The notes beneath the pieces were generated by a model. It made no database searches. It had not been told where the DNA came from and saw nothing but the letters and a program-made list of their open reading frames with translations. A stretch of DNA of 14,093 nucleotides, from the NCBI GenBank assembly GCA_030040415.1, contig JASHTT010000198.1, positions 1 to 14,093 on the forward strand, in the 5' to 3' direction. Both the position numbers and the translations under genes were made by a program. This stretch comes from Streptosporangiaceae bacterium. GTDB taxonomy: Bacteria > Actinomycetota > Actinomycetes > Streptosporangiales > Streptosporangiaceae. This document shows, piece by piece, positions 5,925 through 13,240 of the stretch. Position 1 is the first letter of the stretch. Each line of letters begins with the position of its first letter.

Positions 5925-6827
5925 GTGGAGCAGCTCGGGTTCGACGGCATGCCGCGGCGGCTCTACTCCTGCACGCCTACTCGGCTCAGCACCTGGCTGG
6001 ACTGCCCCCGGCGGTACCGGATGAGCTATCTGGACCGCCCACCCGCGGCCAAGGGCCCGCCATGGGCGCACAACAGCCTGGGAGCCAGCGTGCACAACGC
6101 GCTGGCTGGCTGGTGGCGGTTGCCCCGCCGCGAGCGAACCGTGCCCGCCGCGGGTGACCTGCTCGACAGCGGCTGGATCGGCGACGGGTTCGCGGACGAG
6201 GCCCAGTCCGTGGCGCACCGGCGGCGCTGCCGGGAGATGGTCGAGGGCTACGTGGCTGGGCTCGATCCGGCGGCCGAGCCGGCCGGAGTGGAACGCACCG
6301 TCGCGACGCGAACCGACGTGATCGCCGTTTCCGGCAGGATCGACAGGCTCGACGACCGCCGGACGGCGGGGCGGCCTGGCGAGCTTGTCGTCGTCGACTA
6401 CAAGACCGGGCGGTACCGGCTGACCGTCGACGACGCTCGCTCGTCGCTCGCCCTGGCCCTCTACGCGCTCGCAGCCGGGCGCGTGCTGCGCAGGCCGTGC
6501 AGCAGGGTCGAGCTGCACCACCTGCCATCCGGCAGCGTGCTGCGCTGGGATCACTCGGAACAGTCGCTTGCTAGGCAGCTGCGCCGGGCCGAAGACATCG
6601 CGGCCGAGTGCGCGGCGGCCGACGAGCGCTTCAAGGCCATCCCGGCAGGCGCTCCGGCCGACGAGGCGTTCCCGCCGCGCCCGGGCCCCGGGTGCGGCTG
6701 GTGCGACTACCGTGCGCAGTGCCCGGAAGGAATGGCCGCGGGACCGGCCCGGCGGCCATGGGACGGCCTGGCGGCCGACGAGCCTGCGCCAGGGCACGCG
6801 GCCTTACACAGCCTCAGCGGCAGCTGA
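5925..6827 (+). CDS. RecB/Cas4-like PD-(D/E)XK nuclease with Fe-S cysteines
   Basis: A 300-residue stand-alone nuclease of the RecB family. The PD-(D/E)XK core shows His57 (GASVHN), Asp140 (GRIDRLD) and Asp158-x-Lys160 (VVVDYKTG). Cys27 near the N-terminus and Cys257, Cys260 and Cys266 near the C-terminus (CGWCDYRAQC) match the four-cysteine iron-sulfur clamp of Cas4 and AddB. It is therefore predicted to cut single-stranded or unwound DNA ends. No helicase domain is attached and no CRISPR genes are nearby, so it is an orphan, as is common in actinomycetes. The GTG start lacks a good ribosome site. An in-frame ATG at residue 9 is the alternative, and the start is the least certain part. Its last 24 bp overlap the opposing hydrolase gene. 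Confidence 0.9.
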   Translation: MEQLGFDGMPRRLYSCTPTRLSTWLDCPRRYRMSYLDRPPAAKGPPWAHNSLGASVHNALAGWWRLPRRERTVPAAGDLLDSGWIGDGFADEAQSVAHRRRCREMVEGYVAGLDPAAEPAGVERTVATRTDVIAVSGRIDRLDDRRTAGRPGELVVVDYKTGRYRLTVDDARSSLALALYALAAGRVLRRPCSRVELHHLPSGSVLRWDHSEQSLARQLRRAEDIAAECAAADERFKAIPAGAPADEAFPPRPGPGCGWCDYRAQCPEGMAAGPARRPWDGLAADEPAPGHAALHSLSGS

Positions 6828-7769
6828 CCGGTCCCGTCCGCAATGGTGGATGGTCGGCAACGCGCGCTCGGCGGCGTTCCAGAACTCCGTCAGCGTGCTT
6901 GCCGTGGTGACCGGCGCGTCAATGGCGGGTGAGTGGGTGGCGCCCGGGATGCAAACGCGCCCGGCGTCGAGCCGCTTTGCCATGAGCTCTTGCACGTCTG
7001 CCGGCCAGGCGTCGTCGTTCTCGCCGTAGACGACCTGGACTGGCAGCCCGCTCGCCACCACTGCCGCGAGTTCGTCCGTCCGATCGGGGCAGCCGAGCAA
7101 GTACTGCGCCAGCTCTATCAGGCTGACCGGGCAGGTTCGCAGTGCACGTTCCCGCATGAACGCGATGACGTGCTCGTCTGCCCCGTCGGCGCGCGCCTGT
7201 GGCTCGTGCCTTTCCTGCCAGACGTGCCCGATCTTGGCCGCGAGCCGCTCTTTGCTGCGAGGGCGGTCCTCAGCGTCCGCGCCGGCCAGCGAGAGCAGAT
7301 CACCCAGTTCGGCCGCGCGCGGCCCGTCGATGCGGCCGGGGCCCGAGCCAAGCAGCGTGAGCGACAACAACCCGGACGTACCCTGCAGCACTGCCTCGCG
7401 CGCGATCAGACCGCCGAGTGAGTGGCCGACGAGGTGCACCCCGCCGCCGTCGCCCACCGCGTCCGCTATCGCGTGAATGTCGGAGGCGAGAGCATCCGGC
7501 GCGTAGCCGACTCGGTCGCTCGCGTGCGGGCTCTGGTACTGGCCCCGCATGTCGACTGCGACGACGGTGCGCCCGGCCGAGGCGAGTGGCTCGAGGATCG
7601 GCAGGAAGTTCTCCTTGCTGCCGGTATAGCCGGGAACCAGCAAGGCGGGCCGTCGATCGCACACTCCGCGAGTCGGTTGCGCCTCGAGTATCGCGAACTC
7701 GCCTCGCGCCGTGCGCAGCGCAACGGAGCGGCAGCGCTCGGGCATCTGCAGTGACTTGAGGTAACTCAC
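6804..7769 (-). CDS. Alpha/beta-fold hydrolase
   Basis: A 321-residue alpha/beta hydrolase. The nucleophile elbow is GHSLGG with Ser117. An oxyanion-type loop lies at PGYTGSKENF (46-55), the acid is Asp252 or Asp253 in VVYGENDDAWP, and the base is His279 in GATHSPA. All three catalytic positions are present. The substrate class (ester, lactone, thioester or other) cannot be told. No signal peptide is seen. The GTG at 7769 is preceded by TAGGCT eight bases upstream and no Shine-Dalgarno, fitting a leaderless message. An in-frame ATG at residue 9 is an alternative start. It lies downstream of, and on the same strand as, the helicase gene, separated by 161 bp that includes a hairpin, and it converges on the nuclease gene with a 24-bp overlap. 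Confidence 0.88.
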   Translation of the reverse strand: MSYLKSLQMPERCRSVALRTARGEFAILEAQPTRGVCDRRPALLVPGYTGSKENFLPILEPLASAGRTVVAVDMRGQYQSPHASDRVGYAPDALASDIHAIADAVGDGGGVHLVGHSLGGLIAREAVLQGTSGLLSLTLLGSGPGRIDGPRAAELGDLLSLAGADAEDRPRSKERLAAKIGHVWQERHEPQARADGADEHVIAFMRERALRTCPVSLIELAQYLLGCPDRTDELAAVVASGLPVQVVYGENDDAWPADVQELMAKRLDAGRVCIPGATHSPAIDAPVTTASTLTEFWNAAERALPTIHHCGRDRSAAAEAV

Positions 7770-7777
7770 AGGGTGGC

Positions 7778-7783
7778 AGCCTA
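7778..7783 (-). promoter_or_regulatory. -10 box of the 7769 hydrolase gene
   Basis: TAGGCT on the minus strand, eight bases before the GTG at 7769. It matches TANNNT. No clear -35 is found. Confidence 0.45.
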
Positions 7784-7898
7784 CCGATGAGGAGCTGGAA
7801 GATAACAGCCAAATAACGCACGGTTCGCTGAAAGCGTTCCGGCCGGAGTAGCCGGGCGGGTCGCGCGCTGCGGCCCGTCGATCCGAACCCGGTCGGCG

Positions 7899-7928
7899 AC
7901 CAGCGCTAACGATCAGGCGAGCGCTGGT
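7899..7928 (-). terminator. Hairpin after the helicase gene
   Basis: ACCAGCGCT (7899-7907) and AGCGCTGGT (7920-7928) are perfect 9-bp arms around a 12-nt loop. They begin two bases after the helicase stop codon. There is no T-run, but actinobacterial terminators often lack one. It separates the helicase from the hydrolase gene that follows on the same strand. Confidence 0.6.
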
Positions 7929-7930
7929 GC

Positions 7931-9664
7931 TTACTCGGTCGGTATCGACTGACTGGCAGTCCCGCCGTGAGATATGTCACGGCCGGCATCGCGTGCCGCG
8001 GGCCGCCTCGTCCGCCTTCGGCGGGCCTGGCTGCCGGACCGGCCGCTAGCGCCGGTGCCGGAACCGCTGCCGTCGGCCGCCGACCGGCTGGCTGTGCCGT
8101 GACCGCCGGTGTTGCGGTTGCTCGGGCCGTCGGCGTGGTGGCCCGCAGCGTGACGGCCCGCCGTGTCGTGACCGGCAGCCGGCTGGCTGCCAGGGCTGGA
8201 GTTGGCGGGCTGTCCGGCCCGCGTGCGCCGCCGGGGCCGCTGCCTGCGAGCGACCGGCTCGCCGGGTGCGGTGTCGCCGCGCCGGCCCGGCTCGGCCGAC
8301 CGGTCAACCGTGTGGCCGCCGCGCGAGCGCTTCTTGCCCGTCTCGCCGATGTCTTCGAGCAACTCGGCTTCCAGCCCCAGCCTGTCCCGCCGGGCCGTGG
8401 GCAGCACGCCGACTGCGTCGGCGGGGATGGCCAGCGCCGTGTACAGGTGCTCGGAGGTCGAGTAGGTCTCGATGGGGTCGGGGAAGTCGAGGTGCAGCGT
8501 GTCGTTGATCGTCCGCCACCGCTGCAGGTCGCTCCAGTCCACGAACGTGACGGCCACGCCCTCACGGCCCGCCCTGCCGGTGCGGCCGATTCTGTGCAGG
8601 TACGCCTTGTCGTCCTCGGGACACTCGTAGTTAATGACGTGCGTGACGTCGTCCACGTCGAGCCCCCTGGCCGCCACGTCGGTGGCGACGAGCACGTCCA
8701 CCTTGCCCGAGCGGAAGGCGCGCATTGCCCGTTCCCGCTGGCTCTGACCTAGGTCGCCGTGGACGGCCGCGGCGGCGAAGCCCTTCGCGGCCAGTGCCCT
8801 GGATACCTGGTCAGCGGACCGCTTAGTCCGGCAGAAGACGATGGTGAGCCCGCGGCCCTCGGCCTGCAGCACCCGGGCGAGAACCTCGATCTTGTCCAGC
8901 TGGTGCGCGCGGAATACGTGCTGCTGCGTCGTCGGCACGTGCGCCGGCTCGTCGTGCTGCTCGGCTCGGACGTGCGTCGGCCGGTTCAGGTGCTGCCTCG
9001 CCAGCGTCACGACCTCACCGGGCATGGTGGCCGAGAACAGCATGGTCTGACGGCTGCTCGGGGTGAGCTGCAAGATGCGCTCTACGTCCGGCAGGAAGCC
9101 GAGATCGAGCATCTTGTCGGCCTCGTCGAGCACCAGAGTGGCGACCCGGCCGAGTTTCAGGTTGCCTTGGCGGGTGAGGTCGAGCAGTCGGCCCGGGGTA
9201 CCCACGACGATGTCGACGCTTGCCAGCGCGTCGATCTGCGGCTCGTAGGCGCGGCCGCCATAGAGCGTCACCACTCGGGCGTCAATCCGGGCACCAGCGG
9301 CCCGCAGATCCTCGGCGACCTGGATGGCTAGTTCCCTCGTGGGCACGACGACAAGAGCGCGCGGCGCGGCTGGCTCCCGCTGCGAAGTGTCGAGCCGGTC
9401 GAGAATCGGGATGCCGAACGCGAACGTCTTGCCGGTGCCTGTCCTCGCCTGACCGATGAGGTCGTGCCCCTCGAGAGCGATCGGCAGCGTCAGCGCCTGG
9501 ATGGGGAATGCCGTGGTGATGCCTTGAGCCTCGAGTGCGGCGCAGATCGGCTCGGCGATGCCAAAGTCCCGAAAGGTCTTCTGGCCGCTGGACGGCTGCT
9601 CAGCAGCCGACTCGATCGGGCTGTCGTCCGTCGGCATGTACGTAGTCAGGGCTTTCGCCTCCAT
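7931..9664 (-). CDS. rhlE: DEAD-box RNA helicase, RhlE type
   Basis: A 577-residue ATP-dependent RNA helicase with every DEAD-box motif in order: Phe31 and Gln56 of the Q motif, ARTGTGKT (73-80), PTREL (108-112), TPGRLLD (156-162), DEAD (180-183), SAT (211-213), IVFCRT (275-280), ATDVAARGLD (327-336) and HRIGRTGRAG (357-366). From about residue 445 the protein is a roughly 130-residue low-complexity tail rich in Gly, Arg, Ser and Thr, probably disordered and RNA-binding. Such enzymes remodel RNA in ribosome assembly or decay. The name rests on the likeness to the M. tuberculosis gene in the same neighbourhood (Rv3211), recalled rather than searched. The ATG at 9664 lacks a clear ribosome site; ATG at residue 10 is possible. 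It is divergent from the ferritin-like gene. Confidence 0.92.
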   Translation of the reverse strand: MEAKALTTYMPTDDSPIESAAEQPSSGQKTFRDFGIAEPICAALEAQGITTAFPIQALTLPIALEGHDLIGQARTGTGKTFAFGIPILDRLDTSQREPAAPRALVVVPTRELAIQVAEDLRAAGARIDARVVTLYGGRAYEPQIDALASVDIVVGTPGRLLDLTRQGNLKLGRVATLVLDEADKMLDLGFLPDVERILQLTPSSRQTMLFSATMPGEVVTLARQHLNRPTHVRAEQHDEPAHVPTTQQHVFRAHQLDKIEVLARVLQAEGRGLTIVFCRTKRSADQVSRALAAKGFAAAAVHGDLGQSQRERAMRAFRSGKVDVLVATDVAARGLDVDDVTHVINYECPEDDKAYLHRIGRTGRAGREGVAVTFVDWSDLQRWRTINDTLHLDFPDPIETYSTSEHLYTALAIPADAVGVLPTARRDRLGLEAELLEDIGETGKKRSRGGHTVDRSAEPGRRGDTAPGEPVARRQRPRRRTRAGQPANSSPGSQPAAGHDTAGRHAAGHHADGPSNRNTGGHGTASRSAADGSGSGTGASGRSGSQARRRRTRRPAARDAGRDISHGGTASQSIPTE

Positions 9665-9998
9665 AAACTGACCCGCGCCCGCCTGGCGTGCGTCAAGCCG
9701 GGCGGATCCGCGGCTAGCGGTTGGCCCCTCAGGCGGCAGGCCTATGCGCGAAGCGGCAGGGCAGCCGAGCCCGGCGGGCGATCTTCAGAGAGGGCGCGAG
9801 GCGCTGGCACCTAGGCAATTGCGCTCGATGAACCGGCGCCCGCTCACTTTTTGTAACGCGGCGGGGGACAACCACATTCCTCAAGTCGATCACAAGCAGT
9901 ATAAGCGGGCCGCGCGCACTAGTGAGCCTGCGACACTCTCGGCAGCTCTGCCAAGCCGCGCCCAGCGCGTGTCCTGAGGCTGTTGTTACGCTGCGCTG
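9665..9998. other. 334-bp divergent intergenic region, helicase / ferritin-like
   Basis: No gene is visible. It separates two divergent genes and should hold both promoters. On the minus strand a TTGACG lies 26 bp before the helicase ATG, without a good -10 at the right distance. On the plus strand TATAAG (9900-9905) is a possible extra -10, which would give a leader of about 85 nt for the ferritin-like gene, and TACGCT (9987-9992) is the closer candidate. Around 9845-9905 the sequence is A+T-richer than the flanks. Confidence 0.5.
9987..9992 (+). promoter_or_regulatory. -10 box of the ferritin-like gene
   Basis: TACGCT, six bases before the ATG at 9999. The same hexamer precedes the ATG at 13241. 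No Shine-Dalgarno is present, so a leaderless message is likely. Confidence 0.45.
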
Positions 9999-10691
9999 AT
10001 GAGCGATCATGAGGATCTTGCCTCCCGGGCCGGCTTGCTGGACCTCCTCGGCCTGCTCGCGTACGCGGAACTGACCGCGTTCTTCCGGCTCTCGGAAGAT
10101 GCGGCACTGGCGATTTCGCTATCGGACAAGACTGCTCTCGCCGAGATGGCTGTCGCCGAATTCGGCCACTTCCAGTTGTTGCGCGGCCGGATCGAGGAGA
10201 TGGGAGCCGACCCGAAGGACGCCATGCAGCCGTTCGTCGCAGCTGTCGACTCGTTCCACGCCAGGACCGCGCCGTCAGACTGGCTGGAGAGCCTGGTGAA
10301 GGCGTACGTCGGTGACGGGATAGCTGCCGACTTCTATCGCACCGTGGTGCAACTGCTCGACCCTGCGACCGAGTCGCTGGTACAGACGGTGCTCGCGGAC
10401 ACCGGACACGCGGAGTTCGCCATCGCCAGGGTGCGTGAGGCCGTCGACGCCGACCAGCGGGTGGCCGGGCGGCTGGCACTGTGGGCCCGGCGCCTGATGG
10501 GCGAGGCGCTCGGCCAGGCTCAGCTCGTGGCTGCGGAGCGCGAAGGGCTCGCGCAACTGCTCGCGGGCATGGCGGAAACGCAGCTTGGAGATCTGGGCAG
10601 GATGTTCGCCAAGCTCACCGACTCGCACGCGGAGCGGATGGCGGCGCTTGGCCTGGCCGAGCGGACACCGGCAGAGGCTGCCGGGGCCTGA
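9999..10691 (+). CDS. Ferritin-like domain protein (MiaE_2 type)
   Basis: A 230-residue, mostly helical protein of the ferritin-like fold, resembling the actinobacterial group linked to MiaE, the di-iron tRNA hydroxylase. Metal-ligand candidates are Glu24 (AYAELTAF), Glu54 and His57 (AEFGHFQ), and His137 and Glu139 (DTGHAEF), spaced as in a four-helix di-iron bundle. Whether it hydroxylates tRNA is not shown. The family assignment is firmer than the reaction. Length and the absence of a signal peptide fit a cytoplasmic protein. It lies divergent from rhlE and convergent with DUF3107 (19-bp gap), an order I recall from the Rv3208A-Rv3211 region of M. tuberculosis. Confidence 0.85.
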   Translation: MSDHEDLASRAGLLDLLGLLAYAELTAFFRLSEDAALAISLSDKTALAEMAVAEFGHFQLLRGRIEEMGADPKDAMQPFVAAVDSFHARTAPSDWLESLVKAYVGDGIAADFYRTVVQLLDPATESLVQTVLADTGHAEFAIARVREAVDADQRVAGRLALWARRLMGEALGQAQLVAAEREGLAQLLAGMAETQLGDLGRMFAKLTDSHAERMAALGLAERTPAEAAGA

Positions 10692-10710
10692 CTGTCGGCC
10701 AGGCGGACCA

Positions 10711-10935
10711 CTAGAGGTTACTGAAACCCACGCGCCGCTGTTCGCTGGTGCCGAACTCCAGGTAGGCGACCTTGTCGGCCGGCACAACGGCCTTGCGCCC
10801 TTTGACGTCGGCCACCACGAGAATGCCACCGTCCGCCAGGGCGGTCCGCAGCGCTCGCTCGAGCTCCTCCTGAGATGACTCGGTCTCCAGGATGAGCTCA
10901 CGCGGCGCCTGCTGTATGCCGATCTTGACTTCCAC
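10711..10935 (-). CDS. DUF3107 family small protein
   Basis: A 74-residue protein opening MEVKIGIQ and ending FGTSEQRRVGF, which I recognise as DUF3107, a near-universal actinobacterial family (TB9.4, Rv3208A in M. tuberculosis). Function is unknown. The composition suggests a small alpha/beta fold with no membrane segment and no cysteine. The GTG start is supported by AGGAG four bases upstream (10940-10944) and by the expected family N-terminus. It lies 37 bp downstream of the TetR gene on the same strand, so the two are probably cotranscribed. Confidence 0.92.
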   Translation of the reverse strand: MEVKIGIQQAPRELILETESSQEELERALRTALADGGILVVADVKGRKAVVPADKVAYLEFGTSEQRRVGFSNL

Positions 10936-10972
10936 GGCTCTCCTCGCGAGAAGGGCCCCGACCGGAGCGCGG

Positions 10973-11641
10973 CTAGATCAGCTCCGTGACGGGCTGCAGG
11001 TCCTCTACCGGTGCGTCCGCTAAGCCGGTCAACGGCCAGCCGCTGATGCCGCGCCAGGCGAGACGCGCGATCAGTTGTTCCGCGGCGTCCTTGGGGATGG
11101 CCTGGTCGGTGCCGAGCCAGTACCGCGCGCTCACCTGAGCCATCCCCACCAGGGCCATGCCGAGCAGGTGCGCTTCTTCGTTGCCGATGCCTGCATCTTC
11201 GCGAATGAACTGGCTGACCATGTCCGCGCAGTCGTTCATGGCCCGGTCCAGACGGGCACGAACGGCAGGTTCATTGCTGAGGTCCGACTCGAAAACCAGC
11301 CGGAAGGCCTCGCTAGTGCCGGCGACGAAGTCGTAGAACGCCCGGAAGGTGGCGGTCACCCGCTGCCTGTTGTCGGTGGTGGATGACAGGGCCTCGCTGA
11401 CGATCTTGACGAGCTCGTCGGCACTCTCATCCAGCAGGGCCAGGTACAGGTCCAGTTTGCCGGGGAAGTGCTGGTACAGCACCGGCTTGCTGACGCCGGC
11501 CCGCTCCGCGATGTCGTCCATCGCGGCGGCGTGGTAGCCCTGCGCGACGAACACGTCACGTGCTGCCCCGAGCAGCTGCAGGCGGCGCGCTGGCCGTGGC
11601 AACCGCGTGCTGCCTGGCCTGGCCTGTGGCGATGCTGTCAA
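10973..11641 (-). CDS. TetR/AcrR family transcriptional regulator (Rv3208-like)
   Basis: A 222-residue regulator with an N-terminal TetR helix-turn-helix at residues 19-66. The signature MDDIAERAGVSKPVLYQHFPGK is unusually close to the family consensus. The C-terminal domain contains YDFVAGTSEAFRLVFESDL and GMALVGMAQVSARYWL, as in the regulator next to DUF3107 in many actinomycetes. The start is a TTG at 11641 with GGAG six bases upstream. No other start is better placed, though the first 15 residues are not conserved-looking. It probably forms an operon with DUF3107 and may control it. Its target and ligand are unknown. It belongs to the conserved core, in contrast to the TetR gene at 1209. 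Confidence 0.9.
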   Translation of the reverse strand: MTASPQARPGSTRLPRPARRLQLLGAARDVFVAQGYHAAAMDDIAERAGVSKPVLYQHFPGKLDLYLALLDESADELVKIVSEALSSTTDNRQRVTATFRAFYDFVAGTSEAFRLVFESDLSNEPAVRARLDRAMNDCADMVSQFIREDAGIGNEEAHLLGMALVGMAQVSARYWLGTDQAIPKDAAEQLIARLAWRGISGWPLTGLADAPVEDLQPVTELI

Positions 11642-11711
11642 AGATGACTCCGGATGTGCTGTGCTGGGCCGCGAAAAATCGCAACTTTAGCCAATCCTAC
11701 GACCGAGTAGC

Positions 11712-11740
11712 TTCCTGCGGGCGCACCGTGCCCTCAGGAA
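11712..11740 (-). terminator. Hairpin between the acidic-protein and TetR genes
   Basis: TTCCTG (11712-11717) pairs with CAGGAA (11735-11740); after one mismatch GGGC (11719-11722) pairs with GCCC (11730-11733), leaving a 7-nt loop. It lies about 50 bp after the stop of the acidic small gene and about 70 bp before the TetR start, all on the minus strand. There is no T-run. It is either a terminator or a leader structure. Confidence 0.45.
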
Positions 11741-11792
11741 ACTGCCGGGTCGCGGGGTGGCCTGGGCTGAGGGACCGCCTGTTTGCGCTGGG

Positions 11793-11966
11793 CTAGCGGT
11801 ACTCGTCGTCATCCACGTCGAGCTCGCGAGCCTGCTCAGCCGTATCGGCCTGATCGGCCTCCAGCGGCGTCTCGACCTGCGGCTCTTCCTCGGCCGTCTC
11901 AGGAAATGCGTCCTGCTCCTGCTCGGCCGTGTCGGCGTCCGGTGCTTCCAGGCCCTTGTCGCTCAT
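11793..11966 (-). CDS. Small acidic conserved hypothetical protein
   Basis: A 57-residue, very acidic protein that starts MSDKG, is full of Glu, Asp and Ala, and ends EQARELDVDDDEYR. I recall short actinobacterial proteins with a similar ending (pattern EADxADxxEQxRxxxxDxDxYR), but no function is known to me. The ATG at 11966 has GAGGGAG seven bases upstream, and codon use matches neighbouring genes. The frame extends 21 codons further upstream, but that part lies before the ribosome site. A possible promoter (TTGTCT, 17-bp spacer, AATAAG) lies at 11998-12026. It is divergent from the Ku gene, 153 bp away. The composition predicts a largely disordered protein. Confidence 0.75.
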   Translation of the reverse strand: MSDKGLEAPDADTAEQEQDAFPETAEEEPQVETPLEADQADTAEQARELDVDDDEYR

Positions 11967-11997
11967 TGCTGCGCTCCCTCGCCGCCCGGTAGTCGAA

Positions 11998-12026
11998 CTT
12001 ATTGCCGAATGGGTGAATCCAGACAA
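11998..12026 (-). promoter_or_regulatory. Possible promoter of the acidic small gene
   Basis: On the minus strand, TTGTCT (12026-12021) and AATAAG (12003-11998) are separated by 17 bp, each matching four of six consensus bases. This would give a leader of about 25 nt containing the GAGGGAG site. Confidence 0.4.
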
Positions 12027-12119
12027 CACTAGATGTACCAGTACCCGCCAGGGAAGTTACATCCGCGCTGGCTGAACGTCAGAATTACTAGCAGGGTCAC
12101 GGCGGGGTAGGGAGAGGTC

Positions 12120-13118
12120 ATGCGCAGCATGTGGAAAGGGGCTGTTTCCTTCGGCCTGGTCATGATCCCGGTGCGGCTTTATGCCGCCACCGAGCAGAAG
12201 GACATCGCGTTCCGGCAGGTCCACAGGGAGGACGGCGGGCGCATCAGGTTCCGCCGGTTCTGCTCGCTTGACGACCAGGAAGTGCCCTACGAGGACGTGG
12301 CCAAGGGCTATGAACTGGCCGACGGCGAAGTGATCGTGCTCACCGACGAGGACATGGCCGAGCTACCGCTGCCCTCCGCCAAGAGCATCGAGGTCGTCCA
12401 GTTCACGCCTGCGGAGCAGGTGGACCCGATCTTGTTCAGCCGCAGTTACTACGTAGAACCCGAAGGGCCTGGCGCACGGGCGTACTGCCTGCTCCGCGAC
12501 GCACTCGACGAGTCAGGCAAGGTGGCCATCGCCCAGGTCGCGCTGCGCCAGCGGGAGTCGCTCGCAATCCTGCGGGTGCGCGATGGGGTGCTGGTGCTCG
12601 AGACGCTGCTCTGGCCGGATGAAGTGCGCGTCCCGGACTTCGGGTTCCTGGACGACGACATCGAGGTCCGGCCGCAGGAACTGCGCATGGCCAGTTCACT
12701 GATCGAGTCGATGACCGTCGACTTCGATCCCGCCGACTACCACGACCATTACCGCGAGGCGCTGCAGGAATTGATCTCGGCCAAGATCGAAGGGCGCGAG
12801 GTCATCGAGCCGGCGGAGCCCGAGTTGGCCTCGGAAGGACCATCCAGCCTGGCAGACGCGCTGCGCGCGAGCCTCGAAGCGGCCAGGGCGGGCAAGCCGG
12901 AGACCGCGAAGGCGGGCGGCGCCAAGTCAGCCGACGGGAAGGCAAACGCGGGAAAGTCCGCAGCGGAAAGGCCGGCCACCCGCAAGACGGCCCAGGCGAA
13001 GTCGGGGTCGGCCAAGCCGGCCGCGACGAAGTCGTCGAAGCCGGTGAAGCGGGCAGCCGAAGACGAGGCAGCGGAGCCGGCCGCGGCCGGCCAGCGCCGG
13101 CAGCGTAAAGCCAGCTAG
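12120..13118 (+). CDS. ku: DNA end-binding protein Ku
   Basis: A 332-residue bacterial Ku, the homodimeric ring protein that binds double-strand DNA ends and recruits LigD for non-homologous end joining. The N-terminus MRSMWKGAVSFGLVMIPV is the family hallmark, followed by RSYYVEPE, LALR-type ALRQRESLAILR and ELRMASSLIESM, ending the core near residue 230. From about 258 the tail is a roughly 75-residue Lys/Ala-rich stretch resembling histone H1 tails, as in the extended Ku proteins of some actinomycetes, which add DNA binding. The ATG at 12120 has GGAGAGG just upstream. A weak promoter-like pair (GTTACA, 18 bp, CAGAAT at 12056-12085) lies before it. No ligD gene is in the window. Confidence 0.95.
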   Translation: MRSMWKGAVSFGLVMIPVRLYAATEQKDIAFRQVHREDGGRIRFRRFCSLDDQEVPYEDVAKGYELADGEVIVLTDEDMAELPLPSAKSIEVVQFTPAEQVDPILFSRSYYVEPEGPGARAYCLLRDALDESGKVAIAQVALRQRESLAILRVRDGVLVLETLLWPDEVRVPDFGFLDDDIEVRPQELRMASSLIESMTVDFDPADYHDHYREALQELISAKIEGREVIEPAEPELASEGPSSLADALRASLEAARAGKPETAKAGGAKSADGKANAGKSAAERPATRKTAQAKSGSAKPAATKSSKPVKRAAEDEAAEPAAAGQRRQRKAS

Positions 13119-13226
13119 CCCGCGCCCGCCGCCGTCGAGCCGTTGCCGCTACCAGGGCTCGTCAACGCGGGCCGGCACCCTCATGCGCTGTGCGTTCGCA
13201 CCCTGCAACTGTCCGCAACCAGGCAG

Positions 13227-13232
13227 TACGCT
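13227..13232 (+). promoter_or_regulatory. -10 box of the 13241 hydrolase gene
   Basis: TACGCT, eight bases before the ATG at 13241, the same hexamer as at 9987. No Shine-Dalgarno precedes the ATG. Confidence 0.45.
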
Positions 13233-13240
13233 ATCCCTCT

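Noticed and set aside
7970..8752. Plus-strand open frame opposite the helicase tail
   Set aside because: It is a shadow of the Gly/Arg/Ser-rich helicase tail, with no start site or motif.
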